Both the position numbers and the translations under genes were made by a program. Below are positions 22,969-35,320 of a stretch of 64,000 nucleotides of DNA, one piece after another. Position 1 is the stretch's first letter, and every line of letters starts with the position of its first letter. A model generated the notes under the pieces. The model was given only the letters and a program-made list of their open reading frames with translations, was not told the DNA's origin and did not search any database. This DNA is from Melastoma dodecandrum (taxonomy: Eukaryota; Streptophyta; Magnoliopsida; Myrtales; Melastomataceae), in the NCBI GenBank assembly GCA_029817715.1, contig JARUPY010000085.1:3100001-3164000 (forward strand), in the 5' to 3' direction.

Positions 22969-23718
22969 CGGTGAGAAATGCTCTTCTGGGTCTTTGCCTG
23001 ATCGATGAAGAAAGAATGGCCTTTCGGCTGGTTACATTAGTTGGGCCTTCTTACAACCTAGGACTGGGGAGCTCTCTTCAACTGGGACTGGGCTTTCCTG
23101 AACTATCTTCTGGGCTGTCCCCTCAACGAACATTAAGAAGACCCTCAAGCAGAGTGCGCGGAGAATGAAATGAAGCAACCCAATGGAAACATTCTAATTC
23201 CTGGATGATTTTGATGATCACGAGGCCGGTGTCATGTATTAATTAATATTCTCCCACTTTTAGCCGTGTCAGAGAGACTGTGCTGTTTCCAAGGCAAAGG
23301 CATTAGCTCCAGATCGAAGGAAAGAATAAAAGTTTCTTTTCAAAGTCTCCTCTCCCACTGTCCCAGCTTCTTCTTCACATGACTTAATCCTTTACTTGAT
23401 CCATGCAACAAAAAATTGCCATCTGTATGTGGCAAAAGGAAAAGAAGGCCCCTATTACTTGCCTAGGCTGAGCTAAGTCTAAATGGCATAATTCCCTATT
23501 GTCCTACTCCTAGTCCGGCTCATTCATTCCACCCCCATCCAAAAAGTAATCGATCGTGCATCCTTTTGGGCCTAATTAGTCAAGGGCCCTTTTCCTAACT
23601 AAGGCAATTATTGCATAATCAAACCTCTAATAGGGATGAAATTCTTGACTTGGGGGTTTAGATAAAGAGTTCCCCCTTCCCATATACTCCTTTTGGGTAC
23701 ATCTCTAGTTGCAATATG

Positions 23719-23745
23719 GTGTGTGTGTGTGTGTGTGTGTGTGTG
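23719..23745. repeat. (GT)13 microsatellite
   Basis: Perfect dinucleotide tract. Confidence 0.9.
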
Positions 23746-26133
23746 ATGTATGAGTATTATTGCAAGATTCCATAATAGTACTTTCACTAGGACAAAAGCA
23801 TCCAATTCCGAACTCCCCACGAATTATTTGTTGACAATCATGACTGGGGGGGGACTCAGAGGCAGCACATGCCCTGTCTCCTCACTCCACCTCAATCCCT
23901 TTAGACGGAGGTAAGAAAAAGGCTCTCTTCTCCATCCCCACCTCCCCCAAAGAGATGAAATGATGGCGAATTCGCTCGCCCCCGCGCTCTCACCCAAAAA
24001 CACACGATGAAGAACACAGGATACTTTCAAATGTTATTTGGACAATAAATGGGCCAAACCCAGAAAAACAAAACAACATCATTAGTTCATTAGCCAACAC
24101 ATCATCTGTCTTATCTTCTGCCCCATAAATGTCTTTGTGTGTGTGTGTGTTGGGGTGGGGGAGAGCGTGGGTTGTGGGTTTTGACTGACTAATTGAAAGT
24201 TTCTAGGCTTTAATCTAAACCCTTGTCCTAAGATTGCTTGGTTTTAAAATAATTGAATTTTGATTATGCCTTCGGGTGATATTATCACGTCAAAGAGTTT
24301 TCGCAAGTGGGGTTTCGTAGAATTGGATGTCGGGCATAAAGTAGGGGGTTGAAAAAGTGGGGGAGGTTGCATGTGATGTGCTGGGAAAAAAGGGTAGCCT
24401 CCTTCCAAAGAGATGAAATTGGGGGGAGGAATAAAGATGAACTGATGATAAACACATAAAATTGTGGGTTTCAGACGATTTCCTTGTAAAGTAAATCTTG
24501 ATGCGGTGTAATGTCTGCCTTCGGTCAGAATGTCCAATTGGATTTCATCTGTAAAAAGAAATCAGATTCCTTTATATTACTGACAAGATACTCCATTCCT
24601 TGCGTTTATGAACTGTCAGAACGGCATTCTTCCTCGATGCTTTCAACAAGGGAAGTTGACCGGTGAATCACTCCTTTAGGTGAAGAACGTCATATCATAC
24701 TCATCCCATGTGTGTATGTGCGAGCTTAGCCAATTGGAACTGGCGAGGATAACTTTTGCAGTTGAATTCCATATCGTCCTTGCCCCCTTACCTAGAAACA
24801 ATATAAACTCATATCTTACTTATAATAATTTTGTGATGCATTCATTTACGATTCAGATTCATTCGCGTATGTAAAAATTTATTATTAATTCTGAAATTCG
24901 AAGATACTGATGAACCATTGTGCAACCCAAGTACAAGAACTTCCCATTACCAGAAGGCGGAATCATCTCTGGCCATGATGACGCGACAGTTCGGAGGTTT
25001 TTCGCAATTGGGTCCTTGACGAAATCACCAGAGGAGGTGAAACTTCAGGTTGAGAGTTCCAAAAGGGGGGTTGGGGGACTTGGTTCAAGGTTGTTGGTAA
25101 GAAAAGTGCCAGAAATAGTAAAAAAAACAATTGGCCAGTATGCCTCAAGGGGAGTTACCTGTCAACACACCCCCCCAATACCCAAAATTCTTATTGTCCT
25201 AAAATTTTGGGACCCTCGGTTATCTTGTCCGCGTCGTCGGAGCTAACGGTCGGATGGGCGATAAAAATCGAATGAACATAGGGGGTTAGGCAGTGTTTGT
25301 TGGTCATTCGAAAAAGAAGTGTTGCTTTAGTGAGTGGTTGAATGAGCAGAGAGGTCCTCCCCTTCCCTAACTGAATTGCTTAAGCCGAAGAGTTTCACAA
25401 CTTGAAGTAAACAGATAAAGGGAAATAGATCGGAAGGGATTGATGAGTAGGATGATGGATATGGGTGACAACTGATGAGTAGTAATGAATGCTTTGTTTA
25501 CTTCAAGGGTATCAAGGGAACTGCACTTGCAGGAAACTCGGGTACAATACAATGATTTGTCCTAGTAAAGCGAGAAGGGCTACTTGAATGAAATGGCAAT
25601 GGTCCCATTGACATTTTTGGACAACCATAACTGTTGCATTGTCATCCTTCACGGTTCTCACAAAGATCCCACTCGCTCTTGATCCGTTGGATTCCCTTTA
25701 CAAGTAGTAGCCCTCAATACCCCGTAACAAGATGATTCAGATATAATCTTTCGTTGGTTTCGGACACGACCGATTCCATTAGGGTCCCACGTAAGGCAAG
25801 GACTTAACATGGAAACGCCATGTGAGGATGGGAGGCCACCAGGCTGTGTTTGTCCTCATATTCATTTCTAATGAGTGTGTGTGTGTGTGTGAGTGTAGGG
25901 GGGGGGAGGGGTTCCCACTTCTTATTCCCTCCTCTCATCCCATTTCCTATCTTCTGATGTGATTGCAGAATTGAACTTTCATACATATTCAAAAGGAATA
26001 AGTCCTTTGTAAAGAAATTAAATGTATCTCACGGGTCATTACATTGCATATGACTACTACTATCACCACCACCTTAACATGTTGTCAACCACGATATCCA
26101 AAAGTCATTTGGTATAAATTTTAATATCCACAC

Positions 26134-26151
26134 TTAGGGTTAGGGTTAGGG
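26134..26151 (+). repeat. Three tandem TTAGGG units
   Basis: Perfect (TTAGGG)3, the vertebrate and Asparagales telomere type rather than the usual plant TTTAGGG. Too short to prove an interstitial telomere. Confidence 0.7.
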
Positions 26152-28192
26152 TGGGAAGGGGGTAATGTCCAAAAAGATTTTAATATTACACATGTGAGGA
26201 GACCTAACCTTACTTCCAAACACAACACACATCAAAGAATGGATGGATGGATGTAATAAAATGCTGAATGGCTTGATAACGTGAGGTTTAGTACAACATC
26301 AACATCGACCAAACAGAACGCGAAGTGAACAAACAAACACCCACTCGATTGAACTTAGCTACTACTCCCCTATCTCCCAATAGAGAAACCCATTGAGAGC
26401 TTGTTCTAAACTCATCGATCGTCGGCAAACAGTGTCGCTCCGGGGATGCCAAAAAACACGTCGCCATCCCAATCACTACTGCAAATCGGATGATATCTCC
26501 ACCCACAGTGGGAAAAACACAAACAAAACAAAAATGGTACTTTTGATCAAAATGTGCGAATGCCTATAGGGCGACCCGGAAATAACCTTTGGATGCCTAT
26601 GAAAGCAATATGTGCGTTGATAATAATATAGATGTCGGGTACAACAAATTTCTGCCCCACATTAATTACTTCCCCATATATATATGATATGTTCATTTAA
26701 TCGGATGAAGACGACCCAATAACAACAATTCGCTCATGATCACTCGGATCTTTTTAATCTGCGTGGGTGCCCCAATCCCCATATATTTAACATGGGGGCA
26801 CGTTTTGATGCACATAATCATCCTCCAACTACAAGAAGAAGATCATTCCAATTCCTAAAGTATCTGTGGATACGTCTTTTGTAATAATCACATCCATGCT
26901 CTAAAAGGAAAAACAATTAAATTTACAAAAGAGAAAAAAATAAATATGGGGAATGAGGAAGTAGGGCCTCCTCGTGCCGGAAATGGGGGGCATTGAAAAG
27001 AAACTTATATATATATATATATAATTACGAGGAAATACATACTTGGACGATTCCCTTCATCACGTGGTTGTGGGCTGTCCCTCCCTACACTCACACTCAC
27101 GCATAGAAGACACTGAGACACACACCAATAATTATTTTGTTAGACTTTGAAAAATACTCTTTGATATTATTAAAATTGAGATTGCTTCGCAATTGGGACA
27201 TCGTATGGTCAAACTTTTCCCATTCCAAGGGCAGCCCTCCACCCCCTATTGCCCCAGTGACAATAAATCAAAACCCCGGGGGGTTTCCTTAAGTCATTAG
27301 CCGAAAGTCAATTGGGGCAAACAGGAAAATAAAAAGGTAGCCAATTGTTTTTGGTGTTATTTGTAAATAAATATATGGTGGTGGGGGGAATTGGAAAATG
27401 GAGATTTTGACAAAGAAAAAAGAGTTAAGTTTGATAAAATGTGCAAGCCGTGATAAATGTATCCTCTCCCTTAACTGCATTACTAAATATCCATCCCTTT
27501 TTTTTTCCTAAAAAAGAAATCACTGTTCTGAAAGTTTTGAGTGGAATCGATTCAATTCTTTCTTCACGTGAATTCTCACAATTTCTCTCGACTTTCCTCA
27601 AATTATTATTATTATTTTTTAATTTTAACAATGACCCACATGAATCGGGTCATAAATTTCCGAAGGACTAAAATAATTTGGTCAGGGCAGGGCGAATTTG
27701 CGAGTGAAGGCGCAAAGGGAAAATGATAGTGTGAAAATTACCACCACCAGCTAGTTGTAGTTGTTGATGTTCCAGGTTGCTGTTGATGTTTATTGTCGTT
27801 GCAGTTTAGTTGCCCATCTTCTTTCTTACCAGAGACCTCCCTGTCGTCTTCTTTCTTCTTTCTCTCTCTATTACAACCTCGCTTTTTTGTTTTTTTGTTT
27901 TTTTACTTCTGCTACCACAACCACCCCTTTTTCTGCCTCCCTCTTTTTTGTCTCTCTAGAAAGCTCTTGGCAACACGAGCACATGCGCGAGCATCAGAAA
28001 CCCACGGCCACTGTCACCAACGCCGCCGCATTCTCTCTCTAGACCCTCCTATCCAACTGCTCTTGCTGGCGTTTTTCTTGTTTTAGGCCGGTAGCGGGAC
28101 TTGGGGACGGTTTCCTTTGGCTTGTCCGGGTTAAAGGTGCTTTCTTGCGTTCTGGGTCGGGGGAGTTCGTGGTGGTGTGAAAAATAGTGAGA

Positions 28193-31100
28193 ATGGAAGG
28201 TGGGGGAGGTGGGGGAGAGGATTGTTGTGTTAAGGTTGCTGTGCATGTGAGGCCGCTGATTGGAGACGAGAAGCTGCAGGGTTGCAAGGATTGTGTCACC
28301 GTCATCCCTGGGAAGCCTCAGGTGTGTGTTGGGTCCTTAGTTGTCTTTGCCGTGACAAGAAAATGTATTTGTTTTTCTTCTTCCTCTCCCGATGATGCCG
28401 ATTGTGGTGGTGGATTCTTTTACTCCGACAGGACTGTTTTTTTTGTGGGTTGAATTTAATTTTTTGATGGCTCGATGGTTTCTGCGATGTTTGCGCGTAT
28501 GATGTTAGTTGCCCACGCCAGAATATCTTAATCTTGTTCGCTTGTTTTGTCCTTAAGTGTTCTTTTTCCGCTGCTCTCGGTCATTTTCTGGAAATGAAAG
28601 TAGAACTGGGTTTTCTTTTTCTTTTCTTTTGTGGGGGTTGCATGGTCGTTGTCGCCATTTATTAAATGTTTCTTTTTTGTTCCCCCCCTCTGGGTTATGT
28701 AAAAATCGCAACTTGATGGAGTTGGGTTTCTGGCCTGAAGAATTTTCTGTTCCAGGCTTCCTGGATTAAGGCCACCATTGATGGAAGGAGGTTTAGTGGT
28801 TTGGCTTTTCAACTAAATGTAAGATTTGGGAATGTTTAAATGGGACCTGCCGACTCAAACTTGGATTTTCGTATGAATTTTGGAGGTGTTGGTTGAAGCT
28901 GTATTTGGACCGGGAGTTCTGTAACTTCTGCAGTTCCTTTCTCAAAGTCCTCTGGATGGATTTTGCACAGTTGCAGTCACTTCTCTTTGGATTCGTCATT
29001 CAAATTTTTGTTTTGAGTAATTGTATCTGTTCATGTCGATAGGCCTTTCTTGATTGGTTATTGATGTTTTGGATACTCAATTCTTGGTCCACTGGATGCC
29101 AAAGCTAACTGGGAGCTTCACAGGTGCAAATTGGTGCTCATTCTTTCACCTTTGACCATGTTTACGGAAGCACCGGTTCTCCATCCTTGGCCATCTTTGA
29201 TGAATGTGTTGCTCCACTCGTCGATGGTCTCTTCCAAGGGTATAATGCGACTGTCCTCGCCTATGGCCAGGTGAAGTAGAAAATTTTGAAGTATTTTGTG
29301 ACAAAAGGACAAGCCCTCTATTGTGCTAATGATGTTCGTCTTACCGTTTCAGACTGGCTCTGGTAAAACTTATACAATGGGTACGGGCTTCAAGGATGGT
29401 TGCCAAAATGGTATAATTCCTCTGGTCATGAATGCTTTATTCAGTAAGATTGAAACTTTGAAGCAACACACAGAGTTTCAGCTTCAGGTTTCATTCATAG
29501 AGGTTAGCTCATGCACAAGTGATATCTCGGAGTCTTTCATCATGAATTCTACTTGACTAGATTACTTTTCTTTATGCAAGATCCTGAAAGAAGAAGTGCG
29601 AGATTTGCTAGATCCAACATCTTTGAACAAGTCAGAGACGACGAATGGACATGTGGGGAAAGTAAATGTCCCTGGAAAGCCTCCCATACAAATTCGAGAA
29701 TCGTCCAATGGAGTTATTACGTTGGCAGGATCAACAGAAGTTAGCATTCATTCTCTGAAAGAGATGACAGCCTGCCTTGAACAAGGTTCTCTGAGCCGTG
29801 CAACTGGAAGCACAAACATGAATAATCAGTCCAGGTTTTTACTGTTTATCTCCATCCCATTCTTTGTATAGTCTATGAATGTGATTGAGAATCATATGAA
29901 TCGATCAACGATTTTCACTTTTCCATTGCTTAATTGTGTAAGTCATTCATGTTAGATGCTATGCTTATGCATCATTGCTCCTTTTATGTAGCCGCTCGCA
30001 TGCAATTTTCACAATTACACTGGAACAGATGCGGAGGCTCAAACCAGTTATTCCTGGCGAAACTACTTGTGAAACTCTAAATGAGGATTATCTGTGTGCG
30101 AAACTGCATCTAGTGGACCTTGCTGGGTCGGAGAGGGCGAAGAGAACAGGTTCAGACGGCATGCGATTTAAAGAGGGTAAGTCAAGATTTTTTGTTCTTC
30201 TTTGTGAAATGTGATGGACATTTATACCTATCTTTTTTATTGCTGCCAGGTGTCCACATTAACAGAGGTCTTCTAGCGCTGGGTAATGTCATCAGTGCTT
30301 TGGGAGATGAGAAGAAGCGGAAAGAAGGGGTTCATGTTCCATACCGGGATAGTAAACTAACTCGGCTTCTGCAGGTTTCATTACTTGAAATGTTTTGTAG
30401 CTTCGTTGTACCAATTTACTATAGCTCAAGGAATGGAAAGTTAAATCCAGCAGATCTTTATGAAATTACAAATGCTGCTTGTTTCCAACGACTGACGTGT
30501 TCAATAATCATATGTCTGTTGTCGGAGTTAGTTAGACGATGTCTCCAGAAACTTCTGTTATGTGATATGTTCTTTATTACCTTGCATTGAAGATACATTT
30601 TGTCTGCTTTCCTAAGCTTCCTATTTTTGCATCAGGACTCTCTAGGGGGGAATAGCAGAACCGTAATGATAGGTAAATATCCAAATCGTTTGTTGGGACT
30701 TTCTTTGAGTGCCCTTTGAAGTTGACTTGTAACATGTGTTTGCTGATTATGAAATCTTGATGTTTGTCATTTCAGCTTGCATTAGTCCAGCGGATATCAA
30801 TGCCGAGGAATCACTTAATACATTGAAGTACGCCAATCGAGCTCGTAACATTCAAAACAAGCCTGTTGTGAGTTTTATCCCCAGTATTTTTGTCGCGAGT
30901 GAATATTGTTTCTGTGAATCATTAATTATTGATGTTTTTGTTGAATAATCAGGTCAACAGGGATCCGATGACAAGTGAGATGCTGAAGATGCGTCAACAA
31001 CTAGAATATTTGCAAGCAGAACTCTACGCCCGTGGTGGACCATCATCGAATGAAGTACAGGTAAACAGGTTGCATATGTGTGTTTCAGCCATATTAGGAA

Positions 31101-34100
31101 GGTGATGTATTGCTAGGTCAAGTTCTTATTTATTGAAAAAGTAATGTTGATAGAATTGCCTACAAAGAAGTGGATTTCTTGCATCTGATTTGTCCCATAG
31201 TTGTCGTATTGAATGTGAAAAGCTTTTCCTGTACCTTTTTGTGTAGGTTCTCAAGGAAAGAATTGCTTGGCTTGAAGCTGCTAATGAGGACCTCTGCCGA
31301 GAACTCCACGAATTCCGCAGCAGATGTCCGTCATTGGAGAATTGTGACATAGATTCTCTGGTAAGTCATCCACATTGGCAGCTAGCTAAATCTTTTAGTG
31401 GCTTTTGGAATTTCAACCTTCACACACTTCTTGTATTCTGTGTTTCCATGGTTAGTGTGGAAACAAATTTACTGTGTGAGTTGTGACCATCTTTAACTTG
31501 TCAAGCATATTCTTCAGGAGGATAATTACTCTGTGAAAAGTGAAGGGCCGAAGAGGGAATTTCAGAGAATGGACTCGTGTGATCACCAGATGGGTGAAGC
31601 CATAAGTGGTAGGACAGGACATTAGTTTCTGAACCTAATCTATTACTCCTTTAACTCATTTTCTTTTGGTTTTGGAATTTGTCCTGCAGATTCTGCTGAT
31701 ATGGATGAAGTAGCCAAAGAGTGGGAGCACACGCTTCTACAGAACTCGATGGATAAAGAGATGCATGAATTGAACAAACGGTTGGAGCAGAAAGAGGTAC
31801 AAAGTTAATCTGTTTTTCTTGTTTGTTTCTCGTACCCTCTGGATGTATGTGATGGATAAGTTATTTTTATCTGTATGGTGATAAAGAAGAAATCATCTAT
31901 TACACGGTTGTCTCCGGGGCTGAAGTCCTTGTGTAATTCTCCTTCTTACTGTCATTTGACCTTTCCTTTTTCCCCAGATAACATTTTTTCTTTGTTGTGC
32001 TTGTTTGGACTTCTTTTATTATCAGTCTGAGATGAAAATTTTTGGAGGCTTGGACACTATCGCGCTCAAGCAGCATTTTGGAAAGAAGATTGAGGGGCTG
32101 GAGAAGGAAAAAAAAGCTGTGCAGGTGAAATTCAGCTTATATTCCCCCCAATATTTCAATTCCAAGTGTCAGAGCTAAATTGTTTGTACTTGTGCACTGC
32201 AGTTGGAGCGAGATCGCCTATTGGCTGAAGTTGAAAACCTAGCTGCCAACTCTGATGGACAAACACAAAAGACGCAGGATGTTCATTCTCAAAAGTTAAA
32301 GATGCTTGAAGCTCAGGTGATTTTTTGATAGAGTGAAGGTTTATTTTTGTAATAATTCTCGAGGTTGCGGTTATAGTAAGATACTGTTAGTCAATTGTGG
32401 CAGATTTCTGATCTCAAGAAGAAACAAGAAAACCAAGTACAGCTCTTAAAGCAAAAGCAAAAGAGTGATGAAGCTGCCAAGAAATTGCAAGAAGAAATTC
32501 ATTCCATAAAGGCTCAAAAGGTTTGATCTCAGCTCTCTATTTCCTCAGGTGTTGAATCATTTCCTTTACTCCGAACATCGATAATATCTTTATTATATTA
32601 GGTCCAACTACAACATAGAATGAAACAAGAAGCAGAACAATTCCGACAGTGGAAGGCCTCTCGAGAGAAGGAATTGTTGCAAGTATGTAGACCTCTTCCT
32701 AATGCCCTGTGCTCTATGAAAGATTTAACATCAACTTAAGAGTAAATTGCTGTGTCGACTGATTTTTGCTTGTGCTGGTGGCAGCTGCGAAAGGAGGGTA
32801 GAAGGAATGAATACGAAAGGCATAAGTTGCAAGCTCTCAACCAAAGACAGAAAATGGTAACTTGCCTTTCCATGTTTATATATATTACGTGATTCCATAG
32901 GATTAAGAATGGCTGATCAACCGGATTGTATGATTCCTAAAGTTGGCTGCATCTTTTCAAGTAGATGAATTGGCATCCTTGTTCCAGTAGAAAACGGATT
33001 GAAATAAGGGACATTTCTTCTAGTAATTTTCTTTCTATTGACACTTTTAGATACAATACCTTATATGGACAGAGACCTGGATGACTATGATACAGGTGGC
33101 CATGATGAATGATCTGTTATTTAATTTTCATGGGGTCATTTTTGCATTTGGTGACATCTAAGTATTCAGGCAGTGATAATGCTGTGTAAATGATCTGAAC
33201 TTCCAGATTACGCATAGCTGATAGACGGAGATCAGGAGAGCTCGTTGTTAATACTTGCTTTTTTATCAGGTTCTCCAGAGAAAGACTGAGGAGGCTGCTA
33301 TGGCCACCAAGCGGCTAAAAGAGTTACTAGAAGCTCGTAAATCATCTACTCGTGACAATGGAGGTATGTCCTCTGCATTTGCTTGGGGACCATGGAACTC
33401 ACTTCCATCTATGGCATTGGATATAAAATTCCCATCCCTTGTGTTCAAGAACATAGCATGAGGTTTGGTAATGAAAGCTTTCTTGAGAAGTGTTCTAGCT
33501 AGAACTTTCTGACATATGGATTTGTTTTGACTGTCTTGTGGTGTCTTCCAAGTACAGGCAATGCTAATATAACTCATGGTCCGGTAAGCACATTTCCTCT
33601 ACTCTTATGAGAGGAAATTATCACCTTAAAGCATAATTTGATTGGTAAAAATGGCATTCTCAGAATAATGAGAAATCGTTACAACGCTGGGTTGACCAAG
33701 AGCTTGAAGTAATGGTGCATGTGCATGAGGTGCGCTTGGAATATGAAAAGCAAAGCCATGTGTAAGTCTGTTGTGCTGTTCACGACAATCTTGTCAAGTA
33801 CAGTCTTTGTTCATTGACTCATTGTGAGTTTTCAGGCGTGCTGCTCTAGCGGAAGAATTATCTGTTCTGAAGCAAGTGGATGAGCTAGCATCAAAAGGCC
33901 TCAGCCCTCCCCGAACGAAAAATGGATTTCCTCGGTAAGTGTAAAATTCTTTTGCAGTCTTCAACTAGAACTGGAATCTGGAACACCCAAATCCCTAATT
34001 TTTCTCGACTTGGTGCCTACCATGTATTCATCTTATGTCTGACAGCCGGTATCTATGTCTAATTTTATCAGGCTCTCATCCATGTCTCCGAATGCAAGAA

Positions 34101-35320
34101 CGGCGAGAATAACTTCCCTTGAGAGTATGCTTAGCATTTCGTCAAACTCCCTAGTAGCCATGGCTTCACAGTTGTCGGAGGCAGAGGAATGCGAGCGTTC
34201 TCTTAGTAGCCGTGGGCGGTGGAACCAGCTCCGATCAATGGGGGATGCCAAAAACTTGCTTCAGTACTTGTTTAATTCTCTGGCTGAATCAAGGTGCTTT
34301 TTGTGATCTTTAATTTTGTCTGCCTTTTGTCATTAAAACTTAGACCTCAGGGCAGGAACACAGCCTCCTCAGACTCAGTGAGGCGACTTAAAGTACTGGC
34401 TCAAAGCATAAGAGAAATTAGAATATCCAAGAAATGCTAGAAATCTTATAGATTTTGGATATAATACTTGTATGTGTATGGATTTTGTTTTTTTGGACAC
34501 AGGTGCCAGTTTTGGGAAAAGGACATGGAGATGAAGGAAATGAAAGAGCAATTGAAAGAACTTGTTGGATTATTCCACCAAAGCGAGCTGCGCAGAAAGG
34601 ATGTCGAAGAGGAACTTAAACTGAGGGAGCAAGCCCTGGCTTTTTCGTTGGCTAACTCACCCTCGGTAGGCTAACACAATATCTTACCCTCATCTTAGTT
34701 GTTGGATGCAGGTTCAAGTTGAGGAAAACTTGATTGAAATAAGAGTTCCTGCCAATTCTATTCTTTTAAAATCCTTTCATCTGGGAAACAGCCTCAGTTT
34801 TAACAGAGTGAATAATGTTAAGATGCTATATGATCAGCCGACCCACAAAAAATTCTCATTTTAATTCTGGGCTTTTATCTGTGCAGACTAACTCTGCCAA
34901 TTCGCTGAAATACTTTCCGGATGACATGAGCGGTCCTCTCTCTCCGATATCTGTACCTGCACAGAAGCAGCTGAAGTATACCCCTGGAATTGTCAATGTT
35001 TCAGTTAGAGATTCGGCAGCATTTATGGATCGGAAAGTGCGGTTCTCACCTACAAGGTTATTTTTAATTACATTATAATTCTCCGATCCATGAGGAACAA
35101 TTGTTTGCAGATGGTTTCACTGGGACATCTGTCGATGAGGAGATCGACAGTTGGGCAAGCTGGGAAACTATGGAGGTGGAAAAGAAGTCATCAACAATGG
35201 CTATTGCAATTTAAATGGAAGTGGCAGAAGCCATGGAGGCTTTCGGAATGGATTAGGCACGGCGATGAGACGATCATGCGATCAAGGCCTCGGCCACAGG
35301 TTTTGAATGGCATGGCGTGA
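28193..35320 (+). CDS. FRA1: Kinesin-4 (FRA1/KIN-4A type), 25 exons, about 1027 aa
   Basis: Exon 1 28193-28321; then 29124-29270, 29353-29502, 29581-29834, 29992-30176, 30250-30374, 30636-30672, 30776-30867, 30953-31060, 31247-31360, 31518-31608, 31690-31796, 32026-32124, 32203-32316, 32404-32520, 32602-32682, 32785-32856, 33270-33363, 33558-33583, 33664-33761, 33836-33934, 34072-34293, 34503-34665, 34887-35036, 35111-35320. All join in frame. The motor domain is residues 10-373 with P-loop GQTGSGKT (91-98), switch I NNQSSRSHAIF and switch [16 protein letters not shown] long coiled coil follows, then [19 protein letters not shown] and a Trp-rich basic tail ([20 protein letters not shown]). 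FRA1 walks along cortical microtubules and is needed for cell-wall deposition. Length matches Arabidopsis FRA1 (about 1035 aa). Exon 24 has two possible donors (see findings). Confidence 0.95.

Larger units (their letters stand above)
22969..28192. other. Large gene-free spacer, divergent between NYN and kinesin genes
   Basis: About 5.2 kb without a recognised gene. It holds a (GT)13 tract (23719-23745), other TG repeats near 24137 and 25876, three TTAGGG units (26134-26151), an (AT)n tract near 27007 and TC-rich sequence after 27840 that is probably the kinesin promoter and 5' leader. All open frames are short and domain-free. Confidence 0.45.
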
